64,000 nucleotides of DNA from Parabacteroides sp. AM08-6 (GCF_003473295.1 NZ_QRMP01000004.1:129318-193317); one strand, 5' to 3'; positions 26,598 through 36,709 are shown, counted from the stretch's first letter. Program-made: numbers and translations. Notes: generated from the sequence alone by a model not told the origin.

Positions 26598-27314
26598 ATG
26601 AAAATTGCACTTATCGGTTACGGGAAGATGGGCAAAACCATTGAACAAATAGCTTTAAGCAGAGGACACCAAATCGTTTCTATCGTTGACATCAACAACC
26701 CTGAAGAATTCAATTCCGACAATTTCAAGAGCGCAGATGTAGCCATCGAGTTTACAACTCCGGCCACAGCTTTCAACAATTATATGAAATGTTTCGCAGC
26801 CAACGTTCCGGTTGTCTCCGGCACTACCGGATGGCTGGACCGAATCGAAGAAGTAAAGACCATGTGCGAAAAAGAAGGTAAAACCTTTTTCTATGCATCC
26901 AACTTCAGTATCGGCGTCAACATCTTCTTTGCCCTCAACAAATATTTGGCGAAGATTATGAATAACTTTCCGACTTACGACGTAAAAATGACGGAAACCC
27001 ACCATATCCATAAGCTGGACGCACCGAGTGGCACTGCCATCACATTGGCCGAAGGTATCCTTGAAAACATCGACCGCAAAGACCGCTGGACACTAGATGC
27101 AGCCGAACAACCTGCCGACCTTCCCATCCACGCCATCCGCGAAGGTGAAGTGCCGGGTATCCACGAAATCACTTACGAGTCCGATGTTGACTATATCAGT
27201 ATCAAGCACGATGCCAAAAGCCGTGCAGGTTTCGCTCTGGGAGCCGTTGTGGCAGCCGAATTTACGGCCGGAAAGAAAGGCTTCTTAGGAATGAATGATA
27301 TGCTAAAGTTTTAA
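26598..27314 (+). CDS. dapB: 4-hydroxy-tetrahydrodipicolinate reductase
   Basis: 238 residues, slightly shorter than the enterobacterial enzyme but normal for Bacteroidota. It reduces the dipicolinate precursor with NAD(P)H in the lysine/diaminopimelate pathway. The dinucleotide motif is GYGKMGKT (7-14); the catalytic and substrate motif is ETHHIHKLDAPSGTA; SGTTGW and ASNFSIGVN also fit. It is the first gene of an operon with two signal peptidase genes and wbqC. Confidence 0.95.
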   Translation: MKIALIGYGKMGKTIEQIALSRGHQIVSIVDINNPEEFNSDNFKSADVAIEFTTPATAFNNYMKCFAANVPVVSGTTGWLDRIEEVKTMCEKEGKTFFYASNFSIGVNIFFALNKYLAKIMNNFPTYDVKMTETHHIHKLDAPSGTAITLAEGILENIDRKDRWTLDAAEQPADLPIHAIREGEVPGIHEITYESDVDYISIKHDAKSRAGFALGAVVAAEFTAGKKGFLGMNDMLKF

Positions 27315-27337
27315 TTATCCCTTAGACTACAAATACA

Positions 27338-28735
27338 ATGAAGAAGTTTTCTAAAAAACAATGGATTAAATTTAGTATCGCCGCCATCCTATATGCCTTG
27401 TTCGTACTCTGGATGCAAAACGGTTGGTTGCTTCTCGGTTTGATTGTACTGGTCGATATCTTCCTGACACAATATATCCCCTGGGGAGCTTGGAAAAAGT
27501 CGAAGAACCCGCAGGTCAGGAACGTATTGGAATGGGTGGACGACATCCTGTTTGCACTGATTGCCGTCTACTTTATCAACATATTCATCTTCCAAAACTA
27601 TCAGATACCCAGTTCGTCATTGGAAAAGTCTTTGTTGGTTGGCGATTACCTGTTTGTCAGTAAACTGAGCTATGGACCGCGCGTACCGAATACGCCGATT
27701 GCTTTCCCGCTGGTACAAAATACATTACCGTTCTTCAATTGCAAATCCTATCTGGACTGGCCGGAATGGGGATACAAACGTGTGAAAGGCCTCGGAAATG
27801 TGAAACGCAACGATATCGTAGTATTCAACTTCCCTGCCGGCGACACGGTTGCCCTGAAAGTACAGAACCCGGATTATTATAACCTAATAGAAGATTATGG
27901 CCGTGAAACAGTCCTGCTTGACAAACAGAATTTCGGTGACATCATCTATCGCCCGGTCGATAAACGTGAGAATTATGTAAAACGTTGTATCGGGATGCCC
28001 GGCGACACAATTGAAATACGCGATAACCAAGTCTATATAGACGGTGTGGCGGCTAAGAACCCGGAAAACATGCAGTTCAATTATTACGTCGAGACAGATG
28101 GTTCGATGTTGAGCGAAGAGCAATTCCGCCTACTCGACATCAGCAAAATCGACCGCATATTAGTGTCAGACGGCAAATCGAACACCAAGACGCTCTCATT
28201 CCTAGGCTTCAAAGCGGACGAAAACGGACAGTTTAAACCCACTTACCGTCTGCCTTTAACTCAAAAGGCATTGGAAAAAGCAAAGAAGCTGCCGATTGTA
28301 AAGGAAATTATTATCGAGCCTGACGCTTGGGCCGGTTCTACCTATCCCATAGGTTACGAAACGGGGTGGAGCCGCGACAACTTCGGCCCGTTATGGATAC
28401 CGAAGAAGGGTGCGACCATACAGTTGAACGAACGTAATCTGGCCCTCTACAGCCGTTGCATCAGAAACTATGAAGGCAATAAGCTGGAAGTGAAAGACGG
28501 GAAAGTCTACATCAACGGAAAACCGGAAACTACTTATACATTCAAATACGATTATTACTGGATGATGGGGGATAACCGTCATAACAGTGCCGATAGCCGC
28601 TCATGGGGCTTCGTACCGGAAGACCATATCGTAGGGAAACCTATTATGATTTGGTTATCCCTGGATAAGGACCGTAGTTTGTTCAATGGAGGTATCCGCT
28701 GGAATCGCATGTTCCGTTGGGTACATCCTGATTAA
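27338..28735 (+). CDS. lepB: Signal peptidase I (catalytically complete)
   Basis: 465 residues, long for the family because of insertions common in Bacteroidota. Two N-terminal membrane segments (about 13-45) precede a third near 68-86. The catalytic Ser is S94 in IPSSSLEKSLLVGD, and the catalytic Lys is K215 in YVKRCIGMPGD. The box MMGDNRHNSADSRSWGFVP is intact. It cleaves signal peptides of exported proteins on the periplasmic side of the inner membrane. It lies 23 bases after dapB and 8 bases before a second, defective relative. Confidence 0.93.
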   Translation: MKKFSKKQWIKFSIAAILYALFVLWMQNGWLLLGLIVLVDIFLTQYIPWGAWKKSKNPQVRNVLEWVDDILFALIAVYFINIFIFQNYQIPSSSLEKSLLVGDYLFVSKLSYGPRVPNTPIAFPLVQNTLPFFNCKSYLDWPEWGYKRVKGLGNVKRNDIVVFNFPAGDTVALKVQNPDYYNLIEDYGRETVLLDKQNFGDIIYRPVDKRENYVKRCIGMPGDTIEIRDNQVYIDGVAAKNPENMQFNYYVETDGSMLSEEQFRLLDISKIDRILVSDGKSNTKTLSFLGFKADENGQFKPTYRLPLTQKALEKAKKLPIVKEIIIEPDAWAGSTYPIGYETGWSRDNFGPLWIPKKGATIQLNERNLALYSRCIRNYEGNKLEVKDGKVYINGKPETTYTFKYDYYWMMGDNRHNSADSRSWGFVPEDHIVGKPIMIWLSLDKDRSLFNGGIRWNRMFRWVHPD

Positions 28736-28743
28736 TCTATTTT

Positions 28744-29634
28744 ATGCAAAAGGAAGAGACTGACAACGGATATAAAACGGGCGGCCATAAAGGTCGTCCC
28801 TATATGGGATGGGTGATAACTTTAGTTATTGCCTTTCTCTTTGTCATGTCCATCCGTCAATATTGTACCGGCTCCTACCAAGTATCGACCGGAGCGATGG
28901 AAGAAGCTCTTCATAAAGGAGATTATATATTGGTGAACAAGTTACCACTAAAAGGAAATCCCGGCCGTAACCGGGTGGTGCTCTTCACCAGTCCGTTGCG
29001 GAAAGATACATTGAACAGTCCTCTTTTCCTGGGCCGTTGCATCGGGATGCCCGGCGATACGATAGAGGTTAGCGACGAAGGATACAGGGTGAACGGACAG
29101 CTTTTGCCCCGCTCTCCCCGCTCACTAAACACTTATCTGGTGGCAAACAGCGGAGCCGCGGACTTTCTGAAAGCCCTTCACAAGTTGAATATTCCTCTTC
29201 GTAACAAGAAAAGCGAAGCCGAAGGCTTCTTCCTTTCCCTCACCTCTTTCGAAGAATATCAGTTGCGTGAGGAACTGGACGCAGACACAAACCTCCGTTT
29301 CCTGAAAAGCCCGACCGAGAGCTACACGCTCATCGTCCCCCGCAAAGACCGTGCCCACCGGCTGGATGCGGCTGCCCTCACCGCTTGTAAAGAAGCGATA
29401 CAACGTGAAGCCGGCGAACTGGCTGATTTCCGTGACGGCAAACTATATCTGGATGGACGCGAGACGACTTTCTTCTTTTTCAATCAAGATTATTACTGGA
29501 TACTGGCGGATAATACAGATGAGTCCGTCGATTCCCGCCATCTCGGCTTCGTACCTCGCGACCACATTACCGGCAACGCCTGGTTCTGCTGGTACAGCCA
29601 CGATAAGCAACACCTATTTAAACCCGTACACTGA
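28744..29634 (+). CDS. Signal peptidase I-like protein lacking both catalytic residues
   Basis: 296 residues with one N-terminal membrane segment (about 22-36). It aligns along its length with the preceding signal peptidase, but the catalytic Ser position is Ala51 (VSTGAMEEALHKGD against IPSSSLEKSLLVGD) and the catalytic Lys position is Gly97 (FLGRCIGMPGD against YVKRCIGMPGD). The C-terminal box reads ILADNTDESVDSRHLGFVP, with GDN changed to ADN. The fold appears intact and the frame is open, so it is probably a non-catalytic partner or regulator, as known for inactive signal peptidase paralogues such as staphylococcal SpsA. Its role here is inferred only. Confidence 0.85.
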   Translation: MQKEETDNGYKTGGHKGRPYMGWVITLVIAFLFVMSIRQYCTGSYQVSTGAMEEALHKGDYILVNKLPLKGNPGRNRVVLFTSPLRKDTLNSPLFLGRCIGMPGDTIEVSDEGYRVNGQLLPRSPRSLNTYLVANSGAADFLKALHKLNIPLRNKKSEAEGFFLSLTSFEEYQLREELDADTNLRFLKSPTESYTLIVPRKDRAHRLDAAALTACKEAIQREAGELADFRDGKLYLDGRETTFFFFNQDYYWILADNTDESVDSRHLGFVPRDHITGNAWFCWYSHDKQHLFKPVH

Positions 29635-29635
29635 C

Positions 29636-30262
29636 ATGTTACCTGTTTATCTTTCCACGGCCTATCTCGGTCCCGTACAACAATACTGTAAAATGCTTCA
29701 ATACCCCGAAGTCCGCATCGAAGCGGCAGAAAACTACCTGAAGCAAACCTACCGCAACCGTTGTACCATCGCGGCAGCCAACGGTCCGCTCTCACTATCC
29801 GTTCCCATTATCAAGCCGGATACACTGAAATGCCTGACGAAAGATATTCGTATCTCCGACCACGGAAACTGGCGACACCTGCACTGGAACGCCCTTGTTT
29901 CGGCGTACAACATGAGTCCTTTCTTCGAATATTACGAAGAAGACTTTGCTCCCTTTTATCAGAAGAAGTATGATTTCTTGTTCGATTTCAACGAGGAACT
30001 GCGCCGTACGGTCTGCCACTTGCTCGACCTGCAACCGAACCTTGTCTATACGCAGGAGTATATTCCTGAAGTTGCAAACGATTATCGCGAAATAATCCGC
30101 CCCAAACACGAAGGGGAAGACCCCGCTTTTCGCCCGAAACCTTATTATCAAGTATTTCGTGACAAATACGGATTCCTCCCCAACCTGAGCATCGTTGATT
30201 TGCTTTTCAACATGGGCCCCGAAGGGCTGCTCATCTTACGCGATTCTATAGCATCTCTTTAA
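29636..30262 (+). CDS. WbqC family protein
   Basis: 208 residues. The start at 29636 is chosen because it follows the previous stop by 1 base and begins the conserved MLPVYLSTAYLGPVQQYCKM; the frame is open further upstream but that part overlaps the signal-peptidase-like gene. Further family motifs are YLKQTYRNRCTIA, SLSVPI, ISDHGNWRHLHWNALVSAY and NLSIVDLLFNMGPE. WbqC-like proteins occur with sugar or antigen biosynthesis genes; the activity is not established. It is the fourth gene of the dapB operon. Confidence 0.88.
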   Translation: MLPVYLSTAYLGPVQQYCKMLQYPEVRIEAAENYLKQTYRNRCTIAAANGPLSLSVPIIKPDTLKCLTKDIRISDHGNWRHLHWNALVSAYNMSPFFEYYEEDFAPFYQKKYDFLFDFNEELRRTVCHLLDLQPNLVYTQEYIPEVANDYREIIRPKHEGEDPAFRPKPYYQVFRDKYGFLPNLSIVDLLFNMGPEGLLILRDSIASL

Positions 30263-30281
30263 TCATTTATTAAAGCCTTGC

Positions 30282-32537
30282 CTATTCTTTCTGGAACTTC
30301 CTACTGACCTTCAACAAATTGGTCGTGAAAGAAACTATATTTTGCGCCTCTTGTACCATATTCAGATAAACCATGCTGACCTTCGTACTACCGGTCTGTC
30401 CCTGAATACGTTTCAATTCGCTTTTCTTCAGAGCAACAAGTTGGTTCATCAGCTCTGCAGATGTAGCGATTAAGTCATTCAAACGGTGATAATCATTGCT
30501 TTCTATCATCTCAGCACTTTGGTTCAGGAAAGTGACGATATTGTCGGTTACATAGCCGAAATCCGTTTTCTGTATCTCACTCAGCGGACTGAAATGGTTA
30601 TCCACATGCTCCTTTTCTGGCTCTGTCAAACGGCGAATGCTGAATATAATTTCACTGGCGAAATCGTTCCCTTGGTAATAATACAAACCTTTGTCGATTG
30701 CAATATCACGCTCCAACTGGGTAACCCCGAGTGTCCCCACGCGTTTTATCTGTTTGAGATAGCTTCTTTTCTCTTCTACCCCGGCCATCACTTTACGCAA
30801 TTCGCGGAGGTTTTCATCCATAAAACCATGAACAGAACGGTAGAAAGCTTCGGAGGTAAAATTAAGAACATTACAAAGTTCCTCGCGGCTATGTTCGCGG
30901 AAAAGGGAAAGCGCCTCACGCTTGTCGGTTGTCTCACGCAATTTATGAACAGTAGTATTCACGGCCTCCTGCATCGCTTCCTTCTTCATCTTCTTCTTAT
31001 AAAAGAGCTGATTACGTATCAAGATATAAACGGCAAGTCCCACCATCGCCACCATCGCGGCAATTCCTCCTACATGTATCAATAAAGCGACAAAGAAACA
31101 GATGGTAAAAGCCGCTATCGCTGTAATAAACCAACCACCGATGACAGAAAGTACGCCCGTAATCCGATAAACAGCACTCTCACGTCCCCAAGCACGGTCA
31201 GCCAACGAACTACCCATAGCCACCATAAAAGCGACGTAAGTAGTAGACAACGGCAGTTTCAACGAAGTACCAGCAGCAATCAATAGACCTGCCAATACCA
31301 CATTCACCGAAGCGCGTACCAAGTCAAAACTGGCCTTCTCTTCCAGTATAATTTCACTATGATTAAAACGGCTGTCTATCCAGTCCTTGACACGAGGAGG
31401 AACAACACTTAAAATAACGCTCCCTGCATTGTTGCACGTACGAACCAGAACACGGGCAACCGGAGATGTACCAAAGGTTTCATTCCCTTCCGATTGTCTC
31501 GCCAAATCGAGGGAAGTCTTTACCACATTATGGGCTTTTTTAGAAGTAGCAAGGGCTATTACCATCACCAATCCGGAACCTACCAAGAAATACCATGGAG
31601 TTTTAGCCGGTTCAAGCAGAGAATTCATCAAGAAAGTATCCGTAGTTGTTGTTCCTCCTTGTGCCATTAAATCCATATAAGAAGAATAGCCCGCCAACGG
31701 AACTCCGATGAAGTTCACCAAGTCGTTTCCAGCAAAAGCCAACGCGAGTGCAAACGTCCCCATCAAAATAATGACTTTAAACACATTGACCTTCAACCAG
31801 TAAAGTACCTGCATCAGGATAGTGAAAAAGATAAAAGCGCCCCATACGATTTCATTCGTATGCCCGTAAATGACCTCTTTCAACTCGCCTTCCATGAAAG
31901 CACTTTGCTTCAGTCCCTTTATCAACATAAAATAAAGGATAGAAGTTGCTGCCAAGCCGGCAAACAAGCCGACAAAGTATTTTGCATGCTTTTTATAATT
32001 GAATGTAAATATCAAACGGGATATATATTGCACGATTGCCCCGAAAAAGAAAGCAATTGCCACCGACAAGAAGATACCCAAAATAACAGTAAAAGCCTTA
32101 TCTGTATTCAGTAAATCACTAAACTGAAGGGCTCCGTCTGAATTTGCAATCTTTACCAACGAAAGTGCAACCGTACCTCCCAACAACTCGAATACTAGCG
32201 AAACGGTTGTAGAAGTGGGCATGCCAAGTGAATTAAAAATATCCAGCAACACCACATCCGTCAGCATCACTGCCAGTAGAATGCACATAATTTCGGAAAA
32301 GAAAAAATGTTGCGGTTGATAAATACCGTGCCGGGCAATGTCCATCATCCCATTGGAAAGGGAAGCTCCTATGAAGATACCGACTGCGGCTATCACCATA
32401 ATGACCTTGAACGAAGCGGCTTTTGCGCCAATAGCCGAATTGAGAAAATTCACTGCATCATTGCTGACACCGACCGAGAGGTCGAATACAGCCAGAACAA
32501 AAAGGAAAATAATAAGAAAGAGATAAAACGTCTCCAT
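30282..32537 (-). CDS. Inorganic phosphate transporter of the PiT family with C-terminal PhoU-like domain
   Basis: 751 residues. The N-terminal 500 residues hold the PiT/PHO4 repeats: FDLSVGVSNDAVNFLNSAIG near the start, LGMPTSTTVSLVFELLGG, and their second copies AGNDLVNFIGVPLAGY and LKLPLSTTYVAFMVAMGSSLADRAW. These couple phosphate uptake to cations at the inner membrane. The last 200 residues are helical and charged, resembling the PhoU/DUF47 domain that follows PiT in many bacteria, here fused. Convergent with wbqC. Confidence 0.9.
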   Translation of the reverse strand: METFYLFLIIFLFVLAVFDLSVGVSNDAVNFLNSAIGAKAASFKVIMVIAAVGIFIGASLSNGMMDIARHGIYQPQHFFFSEIMCILLAVMLTDVVLLDIFNSLGMPTSTTVSLVFELLGGTVALSLVKIANSDGALQFSDLLNTDKAFTVILGIFLSVAIAFFFGAIVQYISRLIFTFNYKKHAKYFVGLFAGLAATSILYFMLIKGLKQSAFMEGELKEVIYGHTNEIVWGAFIFFTILMQVLYWLKVNVFKVIILMGTFALALAFAGNDLVNFIGVPLAGYSSYMDLMAQGGTTTTDTFLMNSLLEPAKTPWYFLVGSGLVMVIALATSKKAHNVVKTSLDLARQSEGNETFGTSPVARVLVRTCNNAGSVILSVVPPRVKDWIDSRFNHSEIILEEKASFDLVRASVNVVLAGLLIAAGTSLKLPLSTTYVAFMVAMGSSLADRAWGRESAVYRITGVLSVIGGWFITAIAAFTICFFVALLIHVGGIAAMVAMVGLAVYILIRNQLFYKKKMKKEAMQEAVNTTVHKLRETTDKREALSLFREHSREELCNVLNFTSEAFYRSVHGFMDENLRELRKVMAGVEEKRSYLKQIKRVGTLGVTQLERDIAIDKGLYYYQGNDFASEIIFSIRRLTEPEKEHVDNHFSPLSEIQKTDFGYVTDNIVTFLNQSAEMIESNDYHRLNDLIATSAELMNQLVALKKSELKRIQGQTGSTKVSMVYLNMVQEAQNIVSFTTNLLKVSRKFQKE

Positions 32538-32743
32538 AATAAATTGTTAGATATTTGGTTGCAAAAGTCAGAAACAAATATTTCAGCCGAATGACATAGA
32601 TATTACAAATCTGTTACAAGTCTTTATCATAACAGATTGATGCAATCCGAAAAGAAAACAGCCAATCATTCTCCAACAATTTATTATCTTTACGCGCAAA
32701 GAAAAGATGAAATATTGACAGCTAACTATAATTCCCGGGAAAA

Positions 32744-34600
32744 ATGAAACAACATTTACTCTTATCTCTCGCATGCCTCTCATTGTGGGGATGCGGTCAG
32801 GAACAATCACAGAAAGAGACGCAACTCAAGATGATTGAGCAAGTGGACTTCTCACACGTAAAGATACAAGATAGCTTCTGGTCGCCCCGGCTACTGAAAC
32901 ATATCACGACCACTCTCCCCGTCTGTATCGACCAGATAGAAAACCAGACAGGCCGTATCCGCAACTTCGAAAATGCAGCAAAAGGAGAAGGGGAACATTC
33001 GGGTATCTTCTTCGACGACTCGGATGTTTACAAGGCATTGGAAGGGATGGCCTACGCCCTGATTAACAATCCAGACCCGGCATTGGAAAAGAAAGCGGAC
33101 GAATGGATAGACAAGTTTGCCGCCGCTCAACAGCCGGATGGTTATATCAATACGTTCTATACGCTGACAGGCCTGGATAAACGCTGGAGCAATATGGACA
33201 AACACGAAATGTATTGCGCCGGCCACATGATTGAAGCCGGAGTGGCTTACTATAAAGCAACCGGCAAACGAAAACTGTTGGATGTCTGCATCCGTATGGC
33301 AGACCACATGATGGACGTATTCGGTCCGGGCAAACGCCATTGGGTGCCGGGACATGAGGAAATCGAGCTTGCCTTAGTCAAATTATACCAGGTAACGCAG
33401 CAAAAGAAATATCTTGACTTTGCTTACTGGCTGATTGAAGAGCGCGGCCACGGTCACGGCAGCAAGGGAGACGAAGGGGAATGGAGTCCGGCTTACTATC
33501 AGGATGACATGCCGGTACGCGAGATGACGGATATCGGCGGACATGCCGTACGTTGTATGTATTTGTATTGTGGAATGGCCGATGTAGCGGCTTTCAAGAA
33601 AGACTCCGGATATATTGCGGCCCTGAATCGTTTATGGGACGATGTCGTATTACGGAACATGTATGTGACCGGAGGTATCGGTTCTTCCCACCACAACGAA
33701 GGTTTCACGGAAGATTACGACTTGCCGAACCTCGATGCTTATTGCGAAACTTGCGCCTCTGTCGGCATGGTGCTCTGGAATCAACGGATGAACCAGTTTA
33801 CAGGCGACTCCAAATATGTGGATGTTTTGGAACGTTCGATGTATAATGGTGCTCTGGCAGGTATTTCTTTGCCGGGCGACCGGTTCTTTTATGTGAACCC
33901 GCTGGAGTCCAAAGGCGACCACCACAGACAAGCCTGGTACGGTTGTGCTTGCTGTCCGAGCCAGATATCCCGCTTTCTTCCGTCCATCGGTAGCTATATT
34001 TACGGGACTTCCGACGATGCGCTTTGGGTAAATCTCTATATCGGCAACCAGACAGAAATTCCGATGGACAAATCGGCTGTTACGGTAAAGCAGGAAACCC
34101 GGTACCCGTGGGACGGCTCTGTCCGGTTGACCCTCAGTTCCCCACAGCCTCTGAAAAAGGAAATACGCATGCGTATCCCCGGCTGGTGTAAGGAATATAC
34201 ACTTTCCGTAAACGGCAAAGAGACCACAGCACCCGTAGAAAAAGGGTACGCTGTCCTGAAAGGTGAATGGAAATCCGGCGATGAAATCAACTTAAACATG
34301 GACATGCCTGTCGAACTGGTTGAAGCAGACCCGAGAGTAAAGCAGGACATCGGCAAACGCGCCATCCAGCGCGGCCCGTTAGTGTACTGCTTGGAAGAAG
34401 TCGACAACCGGAAGGATTTCGACAAGCTGGCTGTTTCACCCCAAACAACATTCCACAATCACTTCAAGGCTGATTTACTGGACGGAGTGGAAACCATCGA
34501 AGCCGTGAACGGAAACGAAAAGATAAACCTTATCCCCTATTATGCCTGGGACAACCGGGAAGCGGGGAAAATGAAGGTTTGGATTGATTACTTACAGTAA
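32744..34600 (+). CDS. GH127 beta-L-arabinofuranosidase family lipoprotein
   Basis: 618 residues with lipobox LWGCGQ (Cys17). It belongs to the DUF1680/GH127 family: VDFSHVKIQDSFWSPR at the start, YCETCASVG with Glu335 and Cys337, and YGCACCPSQ with Cys403 and Cys404. In the characterised enzyme these residues bind zinc and one cysteine acts as nucleophile, so the active site looks complete. Substrate is probably a terminal furanoside of plant or host-associated glycan. Its 3' end overlaps that of the convergent GH20 gene by 13 bases. A TATCTTTA at about 32684-32691 may be its -7 box. Confidence 0.88.
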   Translation: MKQHLLLSLACLSLWGCGQEQSQKETQLKMIEQVDFSHVKIQDSFWSPRLLKHITTTLPVCIDQIENQTGRIRNFENAAKGEGEHSGIFFDDSDVYKALEGMAYALINNPDPALEKKADEWIDKFAAAQQPDGYINTFYTLTGLDKRWSNMDKHEMYCAGHMIEAGVAYYKATGKRKLLDVCIRMADHMMDVFGPGKRHWVPGHEEIELALVKLYQVTQQKKYLDFAYWLIEERGHGHGSKGDEGEWSPAYYQDDMPVREMTDIGGHAVRCMYLYCGMADVAAFKKDSGYIAALNRLWDDVVLRNMYVTGGIGSSHHNEGFTEDYDLPNLDAYCETCASVGMVLWNQRMNQFTGDSKYVDVLERSMYNGALAGISLPGDRFFYVNPLESKGDHHRQAWYGCACCPSQISRFLPSIGSYIYGTSDDALWVNLYIGNQTEIPMDKSAVTVKQETRYPWDGSVRLTLSSPQPLKKEIRMRIPGWCKEYTLSVNGKETTAPVEKGYAVLKGEWKSGDEINLNMDMPVELVEADPRVKQDIGKRAIQRGPLVYCLEEVDNRKDFDKLAVSPQTTFHNHFKADLLDGVETIEAVNGNEKINLIPYYAWDNREAGKMKVWIDYLQ

Positions 34601-36555
34601 TTCAATACCTCCACACCCGTCACCGTACTTTTGAAATTCCCTGTCTTTTGCAGAGGAAAGACCAGTGTACGGACATAATTCATCGAGTCCTTGCCGCCGT
34701 TGAAGAAGCGCTTCTGAATATTGAGTTCTTCTTTCAACTGCCCATCGACATACAGACGAGTGGATTTCTCATCTCCGGAGATGGAAACAGAGACCTGTTC
34801 ACCCGGCAAGAACTGATAATTGAATGTATTCAGATACCCATCGCGGGCAAAGCCCAGCTTACCGCTTATCGGGTCGGACAGGTAAAAGACGGCATCCGGA
34901 GAGCGGAACAATTCGGTTCCGGGAGCTTCGGGAACGGCTTGTATATTGAAAGAAACCGTATATTGGTAGCCGATTTCCTTCAGGCCGGTTTCCATATTGG
35001 GTTTCAGAGTTTCAATATTATAGACGGCACGTGGTTTGTTCCCGATACGTCCGGCAACGTTTACGCCCGGAGCTTCGCTCAATTCCTTGCGGCGGACATC
35101 AAAGTCCTCGAATGCCACTTTGTTGTTCTTTCCGGTCCACATCTTGACAGCCAATGTCTGCATAGCAGGGAAGACACGGTAATGAATATCCTTCGTGCTG
35201 ATACCATTGCCGGCATGGTCGTTCCACACAGCAAACATACCGCCGGATATTTGTTTATGCTTTTCAGGAAATACCTCTTCGCCGATATGGGCAGGAGTCC
35301 AGTTTTGGTAAAGCCATCCGGTATCCAGGTAATCGTGATAATACCCGGCTGCAGGAACGATATAGACTGCACCGTCGGGAATACTTATCAGGTTGTAGCC
35401 CTGCTTTATCATCTCTTTCGGGTCAGCATAACCATTGTACCAGGCATTCATTATCACGTCTTTGGACTTTACCGGGGTCTGTCCGTTCGCATGCGTCAAC
35501 GCTCCCCATACACAGGCTTGCTTGCCGAAACTTTCCACAAGACGGATATAATGGTCGGTGAAGGCACGGAACTTTTCGACTACTTCCGGGTCTTTATTGG
35601 AATATTCATCTGTTCCGATATGAACACGTTTACCGGCAAATACAGGATTGCTGCCTTGCAAATACTCACGGAAAAGACTATCTACAAACTCATACGTCTC
35701 CGGTTTAAGAAGGTCGAGATGGTCCATACCATATTCCTTACTGCCTATTTCAGGCCGGTATTGGGTAAAAGCCAGCGAATGGGCCGGAACATCTATTTCG
35801 GGAATGATTTCAACCCCCAAACTGTCGGCAAGCTGCTGGAGGGCGACAAACTCTTTCTTCGTATAAAAGCCGTCGCGGGCGGTCAAACCGGGGAAAGTCT
35901 CCGATTCCAAGCGGAAGGCAGAGTAAGTCTTATTCCAATCATGTTCGTAATATTGCGGGAAAGCATTATCGTTCAAGTGTATCTGGAATGTATTCATCTT
36001 ATAGTATGCCATCATCTTCACATAGTCACGCAGGAAAGACATGGGGATAAACTTGCGTCCGCAGTCCAGCATAAAACCACGCATGGCATAATCGGGATAG
36101 TCGCGGGCGGAACCCTTTGGCAAAGCTTGGTCGCTCTGCTGTTCTGTCATCTGAAGCAGGGTACGCGTTCCCCAGAACAGCCCGCGGCTTCCGGGAGCGG
36201 AGATAGTCACACGGTCGGTAATGCGTAAGGAATAGCCCTCCTGCCCCAAACGATTGTCCGGCGAAAGGGTCAGGACGAAATCGCCAGCGGCGGCACGTCC
36301 CTGAACGACCATCATCCGACGTCCGAACATCGTTTCGTAATCATCCGCAAGCTGACCGGCGATACGGGCCACTTCCGGGTCTTTACTGTTATACACAATG
36401 CGGGATGTCGACTGAGGAGTGAACATACCCTCACTTCCCACCCATTCCCTTAATTCGGGAATCACAAAAGGCTTATTATTCTTCGCCGCCTCCATCTGTA
36501 CGGCAGGTAGCAAAACAAGGACTGCCAACAGCAACCGGTAGAGTTGTTTCTTCAT
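34588..36555 (-). CDS. GH20 beta-N-acetylhexosaminidase
   Basis: 655 residues with an N-terminal signal peptide (hydrophobic residues 6-22). A GH20b domain precedes the barrel: MRGFMLDCGRKFIPMSFL, FQIHLNDN, and the catalytic acid pair D316-E317 in VHIGTDEYS. The C-terminal third is a beta-sandwich with LamG-like features (FNIQAVPEAPG, FYLSDPISGKLGF). It removes terminal GlcNAc or GalNAc from host glycans, in the periplasm or at the surface. Together with GH110 and GH127 nearby it points to mixed glycan foraging. Confidence 0.92.
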   Translation of the reverse strand: MKKQLYRLLLAVLVLLPAVQMEAAKNNKPFVIPELREWVGSEGMFTPQSTSRIVYNSKDPEVARIAGQLADDYETMFGRRMMVVQGRAAAGDFVLTLSPDNRLGQEGYSLRITDRVTISAPGSRGLFWGTRTLLQMTEQQSDQALPKGSARDYPDYAMRGFMLDCGRKFIPMSFLRDYVKMMAYYKMNTFQIHLNDNAFPQYYEHDWNKTYSAFRLESETFPGLTARDGFYTKKEFVALQQLADSLGVEIIPEIDVPAHSLAFTQYRPEIGSKEYGMDHLDLLKPETYEFVDSLFREYLQGSNPVFAGKRVHIGTDEYSNKDPEVVEKFRAFTDHYIRLVESFGKQACVWGALTHANGQTPVKSKDVIMNAWYNGYADPKEMIKQGYNLISIPDGAVYIVPAAGYYHDYLDTGWLYQNWTPAHIGEEVFPEKHKQISGGMFAVWNDHAGNGISTKDIHYRVFPAMQTLAVKMWTGKNNKVAFEDFDVRRKELSEAPGVNVAGRIGNKPRAVYNIETLKPNMETGLKEIGYQYTVSFNIQAVPEAPGTELFRSPDAVFYLSDPISGKLGFARDGYLNTFNYQFLPGEQVSVSISGDEKSTRLYVDGQLKEELNIQKRFFNGGKDSMNYVRTLVFPLQKTGNFKSTVTGVEVLNYCK

Positions 36556-36684
36556 AGATATTTTATTTATTAATGCGTTTGATAGAACACTGCAATATTA
36601 CAACTTTTTGTCCATCCATGCAACCGGAACCGCCTTATTGGTTAAAAGATGAATACAAAGAAAGGGGGTTTACGTTTGATTTAT

Positions 36685-36692
36685 TACTTTTG
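36685..36692 (+). promoter_or_regulatory. -7 promoter box of the tcdA operon
   Basis: TACTTTTG matches TAnnTTTG and ends 17 bases before the tcdA ATG. Confidence 0.6.
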
Positions 36693-36709
36693 TAGTCAAA
36701 TTTATATGA

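Noticed and set aside
29351..29635. Upstream extension of the WbqC gene
   Set aside because: It would overlap the signal-peptidase-like gene for 280 bases; ATG 29636 starts the conserved domain.
34648..36228. 526-codon open frame on the plus strand
   Set aside because: It is the antisense shadow of the GH20 gene. The translation has no family motifs, whereas the minus strand has signal peptide and catalytic motifs.
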